Positions 53,123 through 61,464 of a stretch of 64,000 nucleotides of DNA are shown here, one piece after another. Source of the stretch: Glycomyces sambucus (GTDB lineage Bacteria; Actinomycetota; Actinomycetes; Mycobacteriales; Micromonosporaceae); assembly GCF_900102815.1 (NCBI RefSeq), contig NZ_FNGF01000002.1, forward strand, positions 62,001 to 126,000, read 5' to 3'. Under the pieces are notes generated by a model. The model worked only from the letters and a program-made list of their open reading frames with translations, searched no databases and was not told the DNA's origin. How positions within the stretch are numbered: position 1 is the stretch's first letter; each line of letters begins with the position of its first letter. A program made the position numbers and the translations under genes.

Positions 53123-53296
53123 GGCGGGCTCCTTCGACGGGTGCGGGTTCGCCCAAGGTAGGACGACGGTGCGAACCGGGGCGGTCACGGAACTCTGACG
53201 AACATCCGAGGGAACCGGTTGCACTCGTGATGCAACCGTGACACGAGGGTCCGACAGTCCCTTTTCCCCGCACCCCCCGCAAGGGCCCGGACGCGG

Positions 53297-53330
53297 CGGG
53301 CGCGGGCACCTCCAGAGGTGCCCGCGCCCG
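53297..53330 (-). terminator. Terminator hairpin after the SDR gene
   Basis: A 15-bp perfect stem (53297-53311 with 53316-53330; arm CGGGCGCGGGCACCT) and 4-nt loop, 9 bp past the SDR stop codon. Confidence 0.8.
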
Positions 53331-53339
53331 CCCGGACCG

Positions 53340-54128
53340 CTACGCGGCCTTGAGGGTCCCGCCGTCGATCACGTGGTCGGCGCCGTGGATGTTCGCCGCC
53401 CGGTCCGAGAGCAGGAACGCCACGAGGTCGGCGACCTCCTCCGGCTCGCCGATGCGGCCCGAGGCGATCCCGAACCGCCCCGGGATGTTCGCGAGCAGGT
53501 CCGCGTGCGCCACCCCGTACGCCTCGGCGACCTTGCCGCCGAACCGCTCCTCGTCGCGCCACAGCGGCGACCCGATGACGCCCGGCGACACCGTGTTCAC
53601 CCGCACGCCCAGCGGCGCGACTTCCTCGCTCAGCCGCTTGGAGAACATCGTCAGCCCCGCCTTCGCCTCGGCGTACCCGACCGGCGCGCCCGAGGGCGTG
53701 CGGCCGTTCACCGACGACACGTTCACGATCGCGCCGCGCCGCTCCACGATCCCCGGCAGCGCCGCGTGCGTCGTCCACACCGCGCTGAACAGGTTGAGGT
53801 CGAACACGGTCGCCCACTGCTCCGCCGGCACGTCGAGGAACCCGCCGACGACCATGCGGTCGGCGTCGCCGCCGCCGACGTTGTTGACCAGGAAGTCGAT
53901 CCCGCCGACCGCCTGCACCGCCTGCGCGACGACCCCCGCCGCGCCCTCGCGGGTGGACAGGTCCGCCGACACGGTCGCGGCGGCGACCTTCTCCAGTCCG
54001 GGGGTGACGGTGCGCGCGGCGCCGACGACCCGCACGCCCTCGGCGGCCAGCGCCTCGGCGACGGCGAGGCCGATGCCCCGGCTCGCGCCGGTCACGAGCG
54101 CGGTCTTGCCCTTGATGCCCAGTTCCAT
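53340..54128 (-). CDS. SDR family oxidoreductase (FabG-like)
   Basis: 262 residues with a classical SDR fold: cofactor motif TGASRGIG (about 14-21), NNVGGGDAD (about 84), catalytic Ser in NVSSVNGRTPSG, Tyr-x3-Lys in YAEAK, and the C-terminal GADHVIDGGTLKAA. It resembles 3-oxoacyl reductase-type dehydrogenases; the substrate is unknown. ATG 54128 follows GAAGGGC. The gene has its own promoter region, because a T-tract terminator follows the upstream tetR gene and a copy of the tetR operator lies at 54169-54190. The adjacent TetR protein therefore probably represses it. Confidence 0.88.
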   Translation of the reverse strand: MELGIKGKTALVTGASRGIGLAVAEALAAEGVRVVGAARTVTPGLEKVAAATVSADLSTREGAAGVVAQAVQAVGGIDFLVNNVGGGDADRMVVGGFLDVPAEQWATVFDLNLFSAVWTTHAALPGIVERRGAIVNVSSVNGRTPSGAPVGYAEAKAGLTMFSKRLSEEVAPLGVRVNTVSPGVIGSPLWRDEERFGGKVAEAYGVAHADLLANIPGRFGIASGRIGEPEEVADLVAFLLSDRAANIHGADHVIDGGTLKAA

Positions 54129-54168
54129 GGTGGTGCCCTTCGGTATTGGATCTCTGCACTGCAAGCCA

Positions 54169-54190
54169 TTCTTGAACTTGTGGTCAAAAA
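54169..54190. promoter_or_regulatory. TetR operator, SDR copy
   Basis: A 22-bp site sharing 17 of 22 positions with the symmetrised form of the site at 54825-54846 (halves TTCTTGA and GGTCAA). It lies 40 bp before the SDR start. Confidence 0.72.
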
Positions 54191-54199
54191 TCAGGGTGG

Positions 54200-54223
54200 A
54201 AAAAACGCCCTCGGACGAGGGCG
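54200..54223 (-). terminator. Rho-independent terminator of the tetR gene
   Basis: On the minus strand a 7-bp stem (CGCCCTC with GAGGGCG, 4-nt loop) is followed by TTTTTT, 8 bp after the tetR stop codon. It is one of few classical U-tract terminators in the window. Confidence 0.9.
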
Positions 54224-54230
54224 CGGTGGT

Positions 54231-54806
54231 CTAGAAGCCCGCCAGGGCGGTGTCGATGATCCGGTGCAGCACCTGACCCTCGTGGGTGCGGGCCATGACG
54301 CGCAGCCCCACGATCGTGTTCATGAGCAGGTGCGCCTGCGCGACGACGTCCAGACCGCGGTCCACGTCCCCGTCGCGCTGGCCGCGCCGCAGCCGCTCGG
54401 CCAGCAGCTCGATGGTGCGGTCGGTCATGCGCCGCACCGACGCCGTCGCCTCGGGGTCGCGCCCGCCCAGTTCGAGGGCGGTGTTGGCGGCGAGGCAGCC
54501 GCGGCGCACCGGCCCGTCGAGGTCGGTGTCCACGAGGAAGGCGAGGTAGGCGCGGATGCGCTCCTTCGCCGTCCCCGGCTCGTCCAGGTACGCCTCGGTC
54601 AGCTCGGAGCCGGCCGCGCCGTACAGGTCGAGGGCCTTGCCGAACAGCTCGCGCTTGGAGCCGAAGGCGTGGTAGAGGCTGCCCTTGCCCACGCCGGTGG
54701 CCTCGGCGAGGTCGGCGGGGGAGGTCCCCGCGTACCCGCCGGTCCAGAACGCCTCCATCGCCTGCGCGACGACCGCGTCCGGTTCGAATTCCTTCGGCCT
54801 GCCCAT
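54231..54806 (-). CDS. TetR family regulator of the SDR gene
   Basis: 191 residues. The HTH (about 8-52) reads EFEPDAVVAQAMEAFWTGGYAGTSPADLAEATGVGKGSLYHAFGSKRELF, the AcrR/NemR-like type with C-terminal domain (about 80-190) rich in Leu and Arg, including RRGCLAANTALELG, where the Cys is typical of the TetR_C group near ligand sites. It likely controls itself and the downstream SDR gene through the matching 22-bp operators. A TAGGGT box lies 7 nt before the ATG. Confidence 0.9.
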   Translation of the reverse strand: MGRPKEFEPDAVVAQAMEAFWTGGYAGTSPADLAEATGVGKGSLYHAFGSKRELFGKALDLYGAAGSELTEAYLDEPGTAKERIRAYLAFLVDTDLDGPVRRGCLAANTALELGGRDPEATASVRRMTDRTIELLAERLRRGQRDGDVDRGLDVVAQAHLLMNTIVGLRVMARTHEGQVLHRIIDTALAGF

Positions 54807-54824
54807 GCCCCGAACCCTACCCGG

Positions 54825-54846
54825 TTCTCGACCTGAAGGTCAAGAA
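54825..54846. promoter_or_regulatory. TetR operator, tetR copy
   Basis: Arms TTCTCGACCT and AGGTCAAGAA around GA pair at 9 of 10 positions. The site lies 18 bp before the tetR start and overlaps its promoter, fitting autorepression. Confidence 0.75.
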
Positions 54847-54964
54847 AATCGTGCCGCTGGTCACCCCGGTTTTCGATGGCCTTGGGGCCGAAGGGCTCCG
54901 GCCTCCCCTGAACGGCCGGTGTCGGCTGTCCGTCGGATCGGTTGTCGCCCTTGCCGGGCCGGGC

Positions 54965-54970
54965 GATACT
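54965..54970 (+). promoter_or_regulatory. -10 box, leaderless type
   Basis: GATACT, 6 nt before GTG 54977 of HAD phosphatase 1. Confidence 0.55.
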
Positions 54971-54976
54971 AGAGCG

Positions 54977-55795
54977 GTGCTCAAACCCCTTGTGATCGCC
55001 TCAGACCTGGACGGCACGCTGCTCGCCCCCGGCGGCACGCTGTCCGAGCGGACCCGCGACGCCCTCGCCGCCGCCCGCGCCGAAGGCGTCTCGGTCGTCG
55101 CCGTCACCGCCCGCACCCCCTACGGCGTGGACATGCTGCCCGACCTCATCCCGCTCCTCGACGGCGCGATCTGCGCCAACGGCGCCATCGACTACGTCCC
55201 GGGGACCGGGAGCGTCCGCGTCCTGCGCTCGATCCGGATCGGCCCCGGCCGCCGGGTCGCGGCCGCCATCGCGAAGCGGCTCCCCGACGCCGTGTTCGCC
55301 GTCGAGACCGGCACCGGCATCGTCGGCGAGGAGGCGTACCGGCCCCTCGTGGGCGCCTCGAACTGGGACTTCGTGCCCGACGTCGACGCGGTCTTCAAAC
55401 GCGCCAAGCGGGCCGTGAAGATCAAGGTCTACTGCGCCGAGCGCACCGGCGAGGAGATGGCCGCCGCCGTCGAGGGCGCCGAGCTGGGCGGGCTGTCGAT
55501 GTGCCACTGGGGCGACTTCGGGATGCTCGACTTCAACGCCCGCGGCGCCGACAAGGCGTTCGGGCTCGCCTCCTGGTGCAAGGAGCGCCGGGTCGGGCCC
55601 GACGAGGTGATCGCCTTCGGCGACATGCCCAACGACGTCCCGATGCTCGCCTGGGCCGGGCGCTCCTACGCGATGGGCGACGCCCACCCCGAGGCCGTCG
55701 AGGCCGCCACCGACCGCACCGCGACCAACGCCGAGGACGGGGTCGCGCAGGTCATCGAGGCACTGCTCGCGGGCGAGGCGGCCAACGCGGCCTGA
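54977..55795 (+). CDS. HAD superfamily Cof-type phosphatase 1
   Basis: 272 residues; the GTG start is fixed by GATACT 6 nt upstream. HAD motif I is ASDLDGTLL (nucleophile D10, acid D12), motif II AVTART, motif III the Lys of RGADKAFGL, and motif IV EVIAFGDMPNDVPMLAWAG. The C2-type cap lies between (about 85-190). Cof/YbiV-like phosphatases act on sugar phosphates, FMN or similar small phosphoesters. It is a clear paralogue of the gene at 57906; both share WAGRSYA, HPEAVEAATDRT and the CHWG/LWHWG segment. Confidence 0.9.
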   Translation: MLKPLVIASDLDGTLLAPGGTLSERTRDALAAARAEGVSVVAVTARTPYGVDMLPDLIPLLDGAICANGAIDYVPGTGSVRVLRSIRIGPGRRVAAAIAKRLPDAVFAVETGTGIVGEEAYRPLVGASNWDFVPDVDAVFKRAKRAVKIKVYCAERTGEEMAAAVEGAELGGLSMCHWGDFGMLDFNARGADKAFGLASWCKERRVGPDEVIAFGDMPNDVPMLAWAGRSYAMGDAHPEAVEAATDRTATNAEDGVAQVIEALLAGEAANAA

Positions 55796-55930
55796 CTCCC
55801 CGACCACCTCCACTGTGTCCGAAATTGTCGGAAGTATCGGGACTTGTCAGTAAATTGTATGATGAGACTCCCTTTGACCGCCCCTTCGGCTGCGCCGTCA
55901 CCCTCGGCGGGCCGAGAACGGAACGGACAC

Positions 55931-57265
55931 ATGCATATGAAGCGAAGGCTCGTCGCCGCCGGCGTCGCGTTCGGGGTCGCCGCCGCGACCACCGGCACGG
56001 TCGCCCTCACCGCGCAGGCCGACCCGGCCGAACCGTCCACCTCCACCGAGCCCGTCACCTGGACCGTCGACGGGCTCTCCGGGACCGACGTCGCCGAACT
56101 CGAGGCGCTCGGCTTCGACGTCGCCCACGACCACGGCGGCGAGGCCCAGATCATCGGCGACGAGGCCGTCGCCGATGAGCTCCGCGCGCTCGGCCACGAG
56201 CCGGCGTTCTTCGACACCGTCTACAAGGACGTCCCCGCCACCGCCCAGCAGGAGGGCACCTACTACGGCGGCTACCGCACCGTCGACGCGATCGAGGGCC
56301 ACCTCCAGGACGTGGCCGACGCCAACCCCTCGCTCACGCGCCTGTACGACATCGGCGACTCCTGGCTCAAGACCCAGGGCGAGGGCGGGCACGACGTGCT
56401 CGCCGTCTGCGTCACCGCCATCGCCGCGGGGGACTGCGAGCAGGACCCCGACTCGACCAAGCCGCGCTTCTCGCTGATCGCGCAGATCCACGCCCGCGAG
56501 ATCGCCACCGGCGAGATCGCCCTGCGGTGGATCGACAAGCTCGTGGCGGGCTACGGCACCGACGCGGAGGTCACCGACCTGCTCGACACCACCGAGGTGT
56601 GGGTCGTGCCCGTGGTCAACCCCGACGGGGTCGACGTCGTCGCCTCCGGCGGCGACGACCCGGTGCTCCAGCGCAAGAACCTCAACGACTCCGCGGGGAA
56701 CTGCGGCAGCCGCGCGGGCATCGACCTGAACCGCAACTCCTCGTTCGAGTGGGGCGGCGACTCGTCCTACCCGTGCGCCGAGACCTACCAGGGCGCCTCG
56801 GGCGCTTCCGAGCCCGAGACGCGGGCGGTCGAGGACTGGCTCCGCGCCCTCCACCCCGACCAGCGCGGCGAGGGCCAGGACGACCCGGCCCCGGGCGACG
56901 CGCGCGACGTGTTCCTGACGCTGCACTCCTACGGCGAGTACATCATCGTCCCGTGGGGCTTCACCTCCGACGCGGCGCCGAACGACGCGGCGCTGCGCGC
57001 CCTCGGCGCGTCGATGTCGGACTCCAACGGGTACTTCGTCGGCACCAACGACGACACCGTCGGCTACAGCACGAGCGGCACGACCGACGACATGGCCTAC
57101 GGCGAACTCGGCGTCGCCAGCTTCACGTTCGAGGTGGGGCCCGACTTCGGGAACTGCGGCGGGTTCTTCCCGGCGTTCTCGTGCGTCGAGGACACCCTGT
57201 GGCCGGAGAACGAAGGCGCCCTCATGACCGCGGCCCAGGCCGCGGCCGCGCCCTACGGCGGTTGA
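55931..57265 (+). CDS. Secreted M14 zinc carboxypeptidase
   Basis: 444 residues from ATG 55931 (MHMKRR; ATG 55937 is possible). A signal peptide ends near AQA (about 30). A short propeptide-like part (about 40-100) is followed by the M14A peptidase domain (about 105-440). Zinc ligands are H187 and E190 (IHAREIATGE) and H332 (LHSYGEYIIVPWG), and the catalytic Glu is E401 (FTFEVG). IDLNRNSSFEWGG holds the substrate-carboxylate-binding Arg region. Paired cysteines (NCGSR/YPCAE; GNCGGFFPAFSCVED) suggest disulphides in a secreted enzyme. A TATGAT -10-like box is at 55858-55863. It likely scavenges amino acids from peptides outside the cell. A strong hairpin ends the gene. Confidence 0.9.
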   Translation: MHMKRRLVAAGVAFGVAAATTGTVALTAQADPAEPSTSTEPVTWTVDGLSGTDVAELEALGFDVAHDHGGEAQIIGDEAVADELRALGHEPAFFDTVYKDVPATAQQEGTYYGGYRTVDAIEGHLQDVADANPSLTRLYDIGDSWLKTQGEGGHDVLAVCVTAIAAGDCEQDPDSTKPRFSLIAQIHAREIATGEIALRWIDKLVAGYGTDAEVTDLLDTTEVWVVPVVNPDGVDVVASGGDDPVLQRKNLNDSAGNCGSRAGIDLNRNSSFEWGGDSSYPCAETYQGASGASEPETRAVEDWLRALHPDQRGEGQDDPAPGDARDVFLTLHSYGEYIIVPWGFTSDAAPNDAALRALGASMSDSNGYFVGTNDDTVGYSTSGTTDDMAYGELGVASFTFEVGPDFGNCGGFFPAFSCVEDTLWPENEGALMTAAQAAAAPYGG

Positions 57266-57271
57266 CCCGCC

Positions 57272-57301
57272 GGTCCCGGCGGGCGGAGGCCCGCCGGGAC
57301 C
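57272..57301 (+). terminator. Terminator hairpin after the M14 gene
   Basis: A 13-bp perfect stem (57272-57284 with 57289-57301; arm GGTCCCGGCGGGC) and 4-nt loop, 6 bp after the stop codon. Confidence 0.82.
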
Positions 57302-57469
57302 ACCCGGCACCGACGCGGCCCCGACCGGTCCCGCATCGCAGCCCGAGTTCACCGCCGAACCGCCCGGGCCCGTACCGACCGCAGTCACCGCGCGATTTCC
57401 CCGAACCGCCGCCGAACCGCCCGATCCCGCCCATACTGACGATCCTGGTACGAGCGGGAGGAGCAGGCG

Positions 57470-57709
57470 ATGTCCAGTGGGGACGCGGTCGAGGGCAAGG
57501 GCGGCAGCGCGCTGCGCCGCCTCATCGTCGCGGGCGTGATCATCGCCCTCGCGATCTGGTTCATCCTCGCCAACACCGAAGAGGTCGGCGTCAAGCTCTG
57601 GTTCGTCAAGGTCGAGACGCCCATGTGGATCATGATCACCGTGGTCTTCATCGCCGGCTGGGCCGTCGGCGCCCTCCTCCGCCGCCGAGCCGCCAGAAAG
57701 CGCCCCTGA
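57470..57709 (+). CDS. LapA/DUF1049 family small membrane protein
   Basis: 79 residues with two membrane helices (about 17-36 and 48-68) and a polar start. The pattern FILANTEEVGVKLWFVKVETPMWIMITVVFIAGWAVGALLRRRAARKR is typical of the LapA/DUF1049 family: a short hairpin of two helices and a basic cytoplasmic end. In other bacteria such proteins help lipopolysaccharide assembly control; the actinobacterial role is unknown. GGGAGGAG precedes ATG 57470. Confidence 0.85.
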   Translation: MSSGDAVEGKGGSALRRLIVAGVIIALAIWFILANTEEVGVKLWFVKVETPMWIMITVVFIAGWAVGALLRRRAARKRP

Positions 57710-57844
57710 CCCGCCACCACATGTCGCACCCCCGGGGCACCCTTGGAACCGGGGGCCCTGCAAATGCCCGATTCGCGTAGACCCGCCACGACACTCCCGA
57801 CTCGGCAGTCCCGCTCCCACTCACCCGTTGTCCCCGGCATCGAG

Positions 57845-57866
57845 TGCCATGTGACATGTCACGTGC
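57845..57866. repeat. Palindromic repeat copy I
   Basis: GTGCCAT runs into a perfect 12-bp palindrome GTGACATGTCAC (57851-57862), then GTGC. It lies in the 196-bp gap between the LapA gene and HAD phosphatase 2, about 30 bp before that gene's -10 box. It is the one single copy placed upstream of a gene. Confidence 0.75.
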
Positions 57867-57893
57867 TACTTGCTCCCAGGGCGCCGGGGCACC

Positions 57894-57899
57894 GATACT
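57894..57899 (+). promoter_or_regulatory. -10 box, leaderless type
   Basis: GATACT, 6 nt before GTG 57906 of HAD phosphatase 2. Confidence 0.55.
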
Positions 57900-57905
57900 C
57901 GATGC

Positions 57906-58715
57906 GTGCCCGCGCCCAAGGTGATCGCCACCGATCTCGACGGAACCCTGCTCGGCCGCGACGGCCGGCTCCCGCCCCGCAACCAGAAGGCCCTCCAGGC
58001 CGCCCGCGAGCTCGGCGTCCTCACCGTGGCCGTCACCGCACGCGCGCCCCGCGCGGTCTACCGCATCCCCGAACTCGCGCCCGTCCTCGACGCCGCCGTC
58101 TGCTGCAACGGCGCCGTCGTCTACGACACCGCGAACCGGACCGCCGAACTCCGCCACCCCGTGCCGCTCGCCGCCGCACGCGAACTCCACACCCGCCTCC
58201 TCGACGCCCTCCCCGGCGCGCTCTTCGCCGTCGAGACCGGCGAACGCCAGCTCACCCAGTCGGTGTTCCTCCAAGAGGGCGTCCACCTCAACGACCCCTG
58301 GGTCTTCCTCGAACCCGCCGACGACCTCATCGGCGCCGCCGATGCCATCGCCGAGATCGTCGTCCGCGTCCCCGGCTCCACCGGCGAGGCCATGTACGAG
58401 GCCACCCGCCACATCGACCTCCCCGGCGTCAGCCTCTGGCACTGGGGGAGCTTCCCCGAGATCGAGTGCACCGCCGCCGGCGCCACCAAGGGCGCCGCGC
58501 TCGCGGCCTGGTGCGCCGAGCGCGGCATCGGTGCCGACGAGGTGATCGCGTTCGGCGACATGCCGAACGACGTCTCCATGCTCGCCTGGGCCGGCCGCTC
58601 CTACGCCGTCGCCGGCGCCCACCCCGAGGCCGTCGCCGCTGCCACCGACCGCACCGGCCCCGCCGTGGAGGGCGGCGTCGCGCAGATCGTCGAAGCCGTC
58701 CTCGGCCTCGCCTGA
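57906..58715 (+). CDS. HAD superfamily Cof-type phosphatase 2
   Basis: 269 residues with GTG start 6 nt behind GATACT. HAD motifs are IATDLDGTLLG (D9, D11), VTARAP, the Lys of GATKGAALAAW, and EVIAFGDMPNDVSMLAWAG. The C2 cap is about 80-185. It is paralogous to HAD phosphatase 1 three genes upstream; the two share starts, promoters and the WAGRSYA and HPEAV segments. A sugar-phosphate or cofactor phosphatase role is likely, the substrate unknown. It is preceded by palindromic repeat copy I. Confidence 0.9.
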   Translation: MPAPKVIATDLDGTLLGRDGRLPPRNQKALQAARELGVLTVAVTARAPRAVYRIPELAPVLDAAVCCNGAVVYDTANRTAELRHPVPLAAARELHTRLLDALPGALFAVETGERQLTQSVFLQEGVHLNDPWVFLEPADDLIGAADAIAEIVVRVPGSTGEAMYEATRHIDLPGVSLWHWGSFPEIECTAAGATKGAALAAWCAERGIGADEVIAFGDMPNDVSMLAWAGRSYAVAGAHPEAVAAATDRTGPAVEGGVAQIVEAVLGLA

Positions 58716-58869
58716 CCGCCCGCGACACGCTCCTCCACCGGCTCACGGAAACCCAACGCCGCCAACCGGACCGGGGCCCTGGACGTCCGCACGGCGGCAC
58801 GCACACGACCGTCGCCGGCTACCAGATTGATGCCTACGACCTCGTGAAGCAGTACATCCGCTTGGGCGC

Positions 58870-59481
58870 CTACGTGCCGATCCGCTCCGGATCGGCCCCG
58901 ATCGCCGCGAGCAGCGCGCGATAGGTCGCCTCGACGTCTCCCGGAACGCTTGCCACCGCGACCGCGTGCGGCCGTTCGGCGGCGAGCCGTTGGACGACAC
59001 CGTGCCACTCGCGCAGCGCGTCGTCGCCGCCGGCCAGCAGCTCGTGCGCCTCCACATGCGCCGGTTCGGCGGCGGCCCGCGTGCGCTCGGCGAATCGCTG
59101 CACGACGCTCGCGGCGTCGTCCAGGACGTACACCTCGTGGAACCGCGCGCCCGCCTCGGCGGCCACCGCCGCCAGCCGCTCGATGAACTCGACCCGGCCC
59201 ACGAGCTGCGGCACCACCACGTCGTACCCGGCCGCCAGGTGCTCGCGCGCCGCGGCCGACGCGACCGACCGGATGCGCAGCCCGGCCGCGCCCGGGTCGT
59301 CCCGCCACCGGCCGAGCATGGGCCGCAGCACGTCCAGGTCGAGCACGAGCGCCAGCGGGCGGTCTTCGGCGTACCGCCGCGCGAGCGTCGACTTCCCGAC
59401 GGCCGGGGCGCCGTTGAGCAGGATCAGCCGCGGCGCCGCGTCCCCGCCGGGCGCACCCGGCCCGCCGCGGTTCAACGGCAC
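58870..59481 (-). CDS. P-loop NTPase / small kinase-like protein
   Basis: 203 residues from GTG 59481. Walker A is LILLNGAPAVGKSTLARRYA (about 18-37, GAPAVGKST), followed by VLDLDVLRPMLG, DVVVPQLVGRVEFIERL and a lid-like RFAERTRAAAEPAHVEAHELL. This fits the AAA_33/zeta-toxin-like or gluconate-kinase-like group that phosphorylates small molecules. No antitoxin-like partner is evident, but a possible 45-codon ORF overlaps its start by 10 bp. Substrate unknown. Confidence 0.82.
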   Translation of the reverse strand: MPLNRGGPGAPGGDAAPRLILLNGAPAVGKSTLARRYAEDRPLALVLDLDVLRPMLGRWRDDPGAAGLRIRSVASAAAREHLAAGYDVVVPQLVGRVEFIERLAAVAAEAGARFHEVYVLDDAASVVQRFAERTRAAAEPAHVEAHELLAGGDDALREWHGVVQRLAAERPHAVAVASVPGDVEATYRALLAAIGADPERIGT

Positions 59482-59609
59482 CGGCAGCGCACCAGCGCGG
59501 AGTCGACGGGGTCGAGCCGGGGCGTTCGGTGGTCGTGGATCCCGTTGCGGCCCTTGCGGTTCCCGGTGTCGCGATATTTCGCCGCCACCTCATCGACGCC
59601 GACGTCCAT
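59472..59609 (-). CDS. Possible 45-residue protein upstream of the P-loop kinase
   Basis: A small frame from ATG 59609 with a good GAAGGGG ribosome site 6-8 nt upstream. It ends in TGA 10 bp inside the kinase gene, so the two would be translationally coupled. The product starts MDVGVDEVAAKYRDTG and is charged, with a Cys-containing basic end (RCRCR). No family was recognised. Codon third positions are mostly G or C, but the frame is short, so it may be chance or a leader ORF. Confidence 0.35.
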   Translation of the reverse strand: MDVGVDEVAAKYRDTGNRKGRNGIHDHRTPRLDPVDSALVRCRCR

Positions 59610-59770
59610 GCAGTGCCCCTTCGCGGTTCGCCCGAGCGGAGCCGCCCACGCTACCGCCGCGCCCCGGCATGGACAAGCCGCCTGCTCGGGAGCCGCCCGT
59701 TCGCTGCGGCTCCGCGGCGTTGGCGCACGGACCGCCCCGCCGGGCGGCCGACCGGGCTAGGGTGGGCCGT

Positions 59771-60451
59771 ATGCATGTCGTCATCGCCGGAGGGCACGGG
59801 CAGATCGCGCTGCTCCTCACCGAGATCCTGGCCGCAGAAGGACATTCGGTCACCGGGCTCATCAGGAGACCCGAGCAGGCCGAGGACCTGACCGCGATCG
59901 GCGGTCGCCCGATCGTCCTCGACTTGGAGCAGGCCGACGCCGAGCACCTCGCCGGGCTCCTCGCGTCCGAGACCGGGGACGCGGTCGACGCCGTCGTGTT
60001 CGCCGCCGGCGCGGGACCCGGCAGCGGGGCCGCCCGCAAGGAGACCGTCGACCGCGGCGCCTCCGTGCTCCTGGCCGACGCCGCCGAGCGCGCCGGGGTC
60101 CGCCGCTTCCTCCAGATCTCCACCATGGGCGCCGGCACCGTGCCGGACCCGGCCCGCGACGAGGTCTGGGCCGCCTACCTCGCGGCGAAGACCGCCGCCG
60201 AGGACGACCTGCGCGCCAGGGACCTCGACTGGGTGGTCCTGCGGCCCGGCGCGCTCACCAACGACGCCCCGGCCGGGACGGTGCTGCTCGCCGAGCCCTC
60301 GGTGGGCCGCGGCGAGGTCACCCGCGCCGACGTCGCCGCCGTCATCGCCGAGCTCCTGCGCACGCCCGCGGTGTCGCGGAGGGTCCTGGAGCTGCGGGGC
60401 GGCGACGCGCCCGTCGCGGACGCCGTGGCCGCCTTGGTGTCGGAAAACTGA
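59771..60451 (+). CDS. NAD(P)-binding Rossmann protein (atypical SDR)
   Basis: 226 residues. The N-terminus MHVVIAGGHGQIALLLTEIL is the GxxGxxG dinucleotide-binding motif of the NAD(P)H-binding/YwnB-like atypical SDR group. Next come AVVFAAGAGPGSGAARKETVDRGASVLLADAAERAGVRRFLQISTMGAG, a Tyr-x3-Lys-like YLAAK and the conserved VVLRPGALTNDAPAG. Such proteins reduce small ketones or act as NADPH sensors; the substrate is unknown. TAGGGT 7 nt before ATG suggests a leaderless message. Confidence 0.86.
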   Translation: MHVVIAGGHGQIALLLTEILAAEGHSVTGLIRRPEQAEDLTAIGGRPIVLDLEQADAEHLAGLLASETGDAVDAVVFAAGAGPGSGAARKETVDRGASVLLADAAERAGVRRFLQISTMGAGTVPDPARDEVWAAYLAAKTAAEDDLRARDLDWVVLRPGALTNDAPAGTVLLAEPSVGRGEVTRADVAAVIAELLRTPAVSRRVLELRGGDAPVADAVAALVSEN

Positions 60452-60521
60452 CACCGTCCGCAGTGGTCTGACTTCCGGCCGCAAACGCATATGCGGATTG
60501 CGTCGCCGAAACGGAGTGCTC

Positions 60522-60527
60522 GATACT
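60522..60527 (+). promoter_or_regulatory. -10 box, leaderless type
   Basis: GATACT, 6 nt before ATG 60534 of the APH-like gene. Confidence 0.55.
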
Positions 60528-60533
60528 GTACCG

Positions 60534-61460
60534 ATGCGATTTGGTGTGGTTCCTTCCTCTGTCCGCCGCGACGTCCTCAACTGGCACGGCGATGCAGGCC
60601 AGGCATGGCTCGACGAACTCCCCAGGACGGTGTGGAGCCTCAAGCGCGCGTGGTCGCTCAGGATCGACGGCCCGCCCTACGACGGCGGATCGCACTCCTA
60701 CGTGGTCCCGGTCCTGCGCGAGGACGGCGCCTCGGCCGTCCTCAAGGTGATCTACCGCGACGAGGAGAACCGCGCCGAGCCGACCGCGCTGCGCCAGTAC
60801 GGCGGCGACGGCGCCGTCCGCCTGCACGACTACGACCCCGCGACCGGCGCGATGCTCATGGAGCGCGCCGTCCCCGGCAACCGCCTCAAGTCGACCCGCT
60901 TCTTCGGACACAAGACCCCCGCCGCCGCCTGGCGCCGCATCGGGATCGCCACCGGCCTCTACCGGCGCCTCTGGCGCCCTTACGAACCCGAGGCCGGCTA
61001 CCCCGACCTGCCCGCCGCCACCGGCATGCTCGACGACTGGCGCGCCCGGTACGCGGACCCCGCGCCCGACCTCCTCGACCGCGTCGGCGACGAGCGGCTG
61101 CGCGACGCCCTCGCCCGCTGCGGCGCCCTCGCCGACCCGCCCGAGCTCGGCATCGGCAACCGCGACACCCACCTGAGCAACATCGTCTCCGCCGAACGCG
61201 AGCCGTGGCTGGTCATCGACCCCAAGCCCTACCTCGCCGAACGCGCCTTCGACGGCGGGTACTTCCTGTTCAAGCAGCAGCTCCACGGCCCCCACAGCGG
61301 CGCCGAACTGCTCCGCGCCGTCGCCGAAGGGCTCGGCGCCGACACCGCGCGCGTCCGCGACTGGGCCCTGCTCCGCTTCGCCGACCACCTCGCCGAGACC
61401 GCCGACGAGCGCGACCTCGAGGCCGCGTCCAAGGCCATGCGCGACCTCGAGGACGCCTAG
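60534..61460 (+). CDS. Aminoglycoside/hydroxyurea phosphotransferase-like kinase
   Basis: 308 residues with the APH(6)/hur kinase layout: an N-terminal WSLRIDGPPYDGGSHSYVVPV loop, ATP-site Lys71 (SAVLKVIYRDEE), acidic E83 area, a hinge MLMERAVPGNRL, catalytic segment GNRDTHLSNI (D211, N216) and metal ligand D229 (LVIDPKPYL). The usual His of the HGD motif is Asn here (NRD). Family members phosphorylate streptomycin or hydroxyurea; many chromosomal ones have unknown substrates, so resistance is not implied. A GATACT box 6 nt before ATG 60534 sets the start. Confidence 0.83.
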   Translation: MRFGVVPSSVRRDVLNWHGDAGQAWLDELPRTVWSLKRAWSLRIDGPPYDGGSHSYVVPVLREDGASAVLKVIYRDEENRAEPTALRQYGGDGAVRLHDYDPATGAMLMERAVPGNRLKSTRFFGHKTPAAAWRRIGIATGLYRRLWRPYEPEAGYPDLPAATGMLDDWRARYADPAPDLLDRVGDERLRDALARCGALADPPELGIGNRDTHLSNIVSAEREPWLVIDPKPYLAERAFDGGYFLFKQQLHGPHSGAELLRAVAEGLGADTARVRDWALLRFADHLAETADERDLEAASKAMRDLEDA

Positions 61461-61464
61461 CGGG

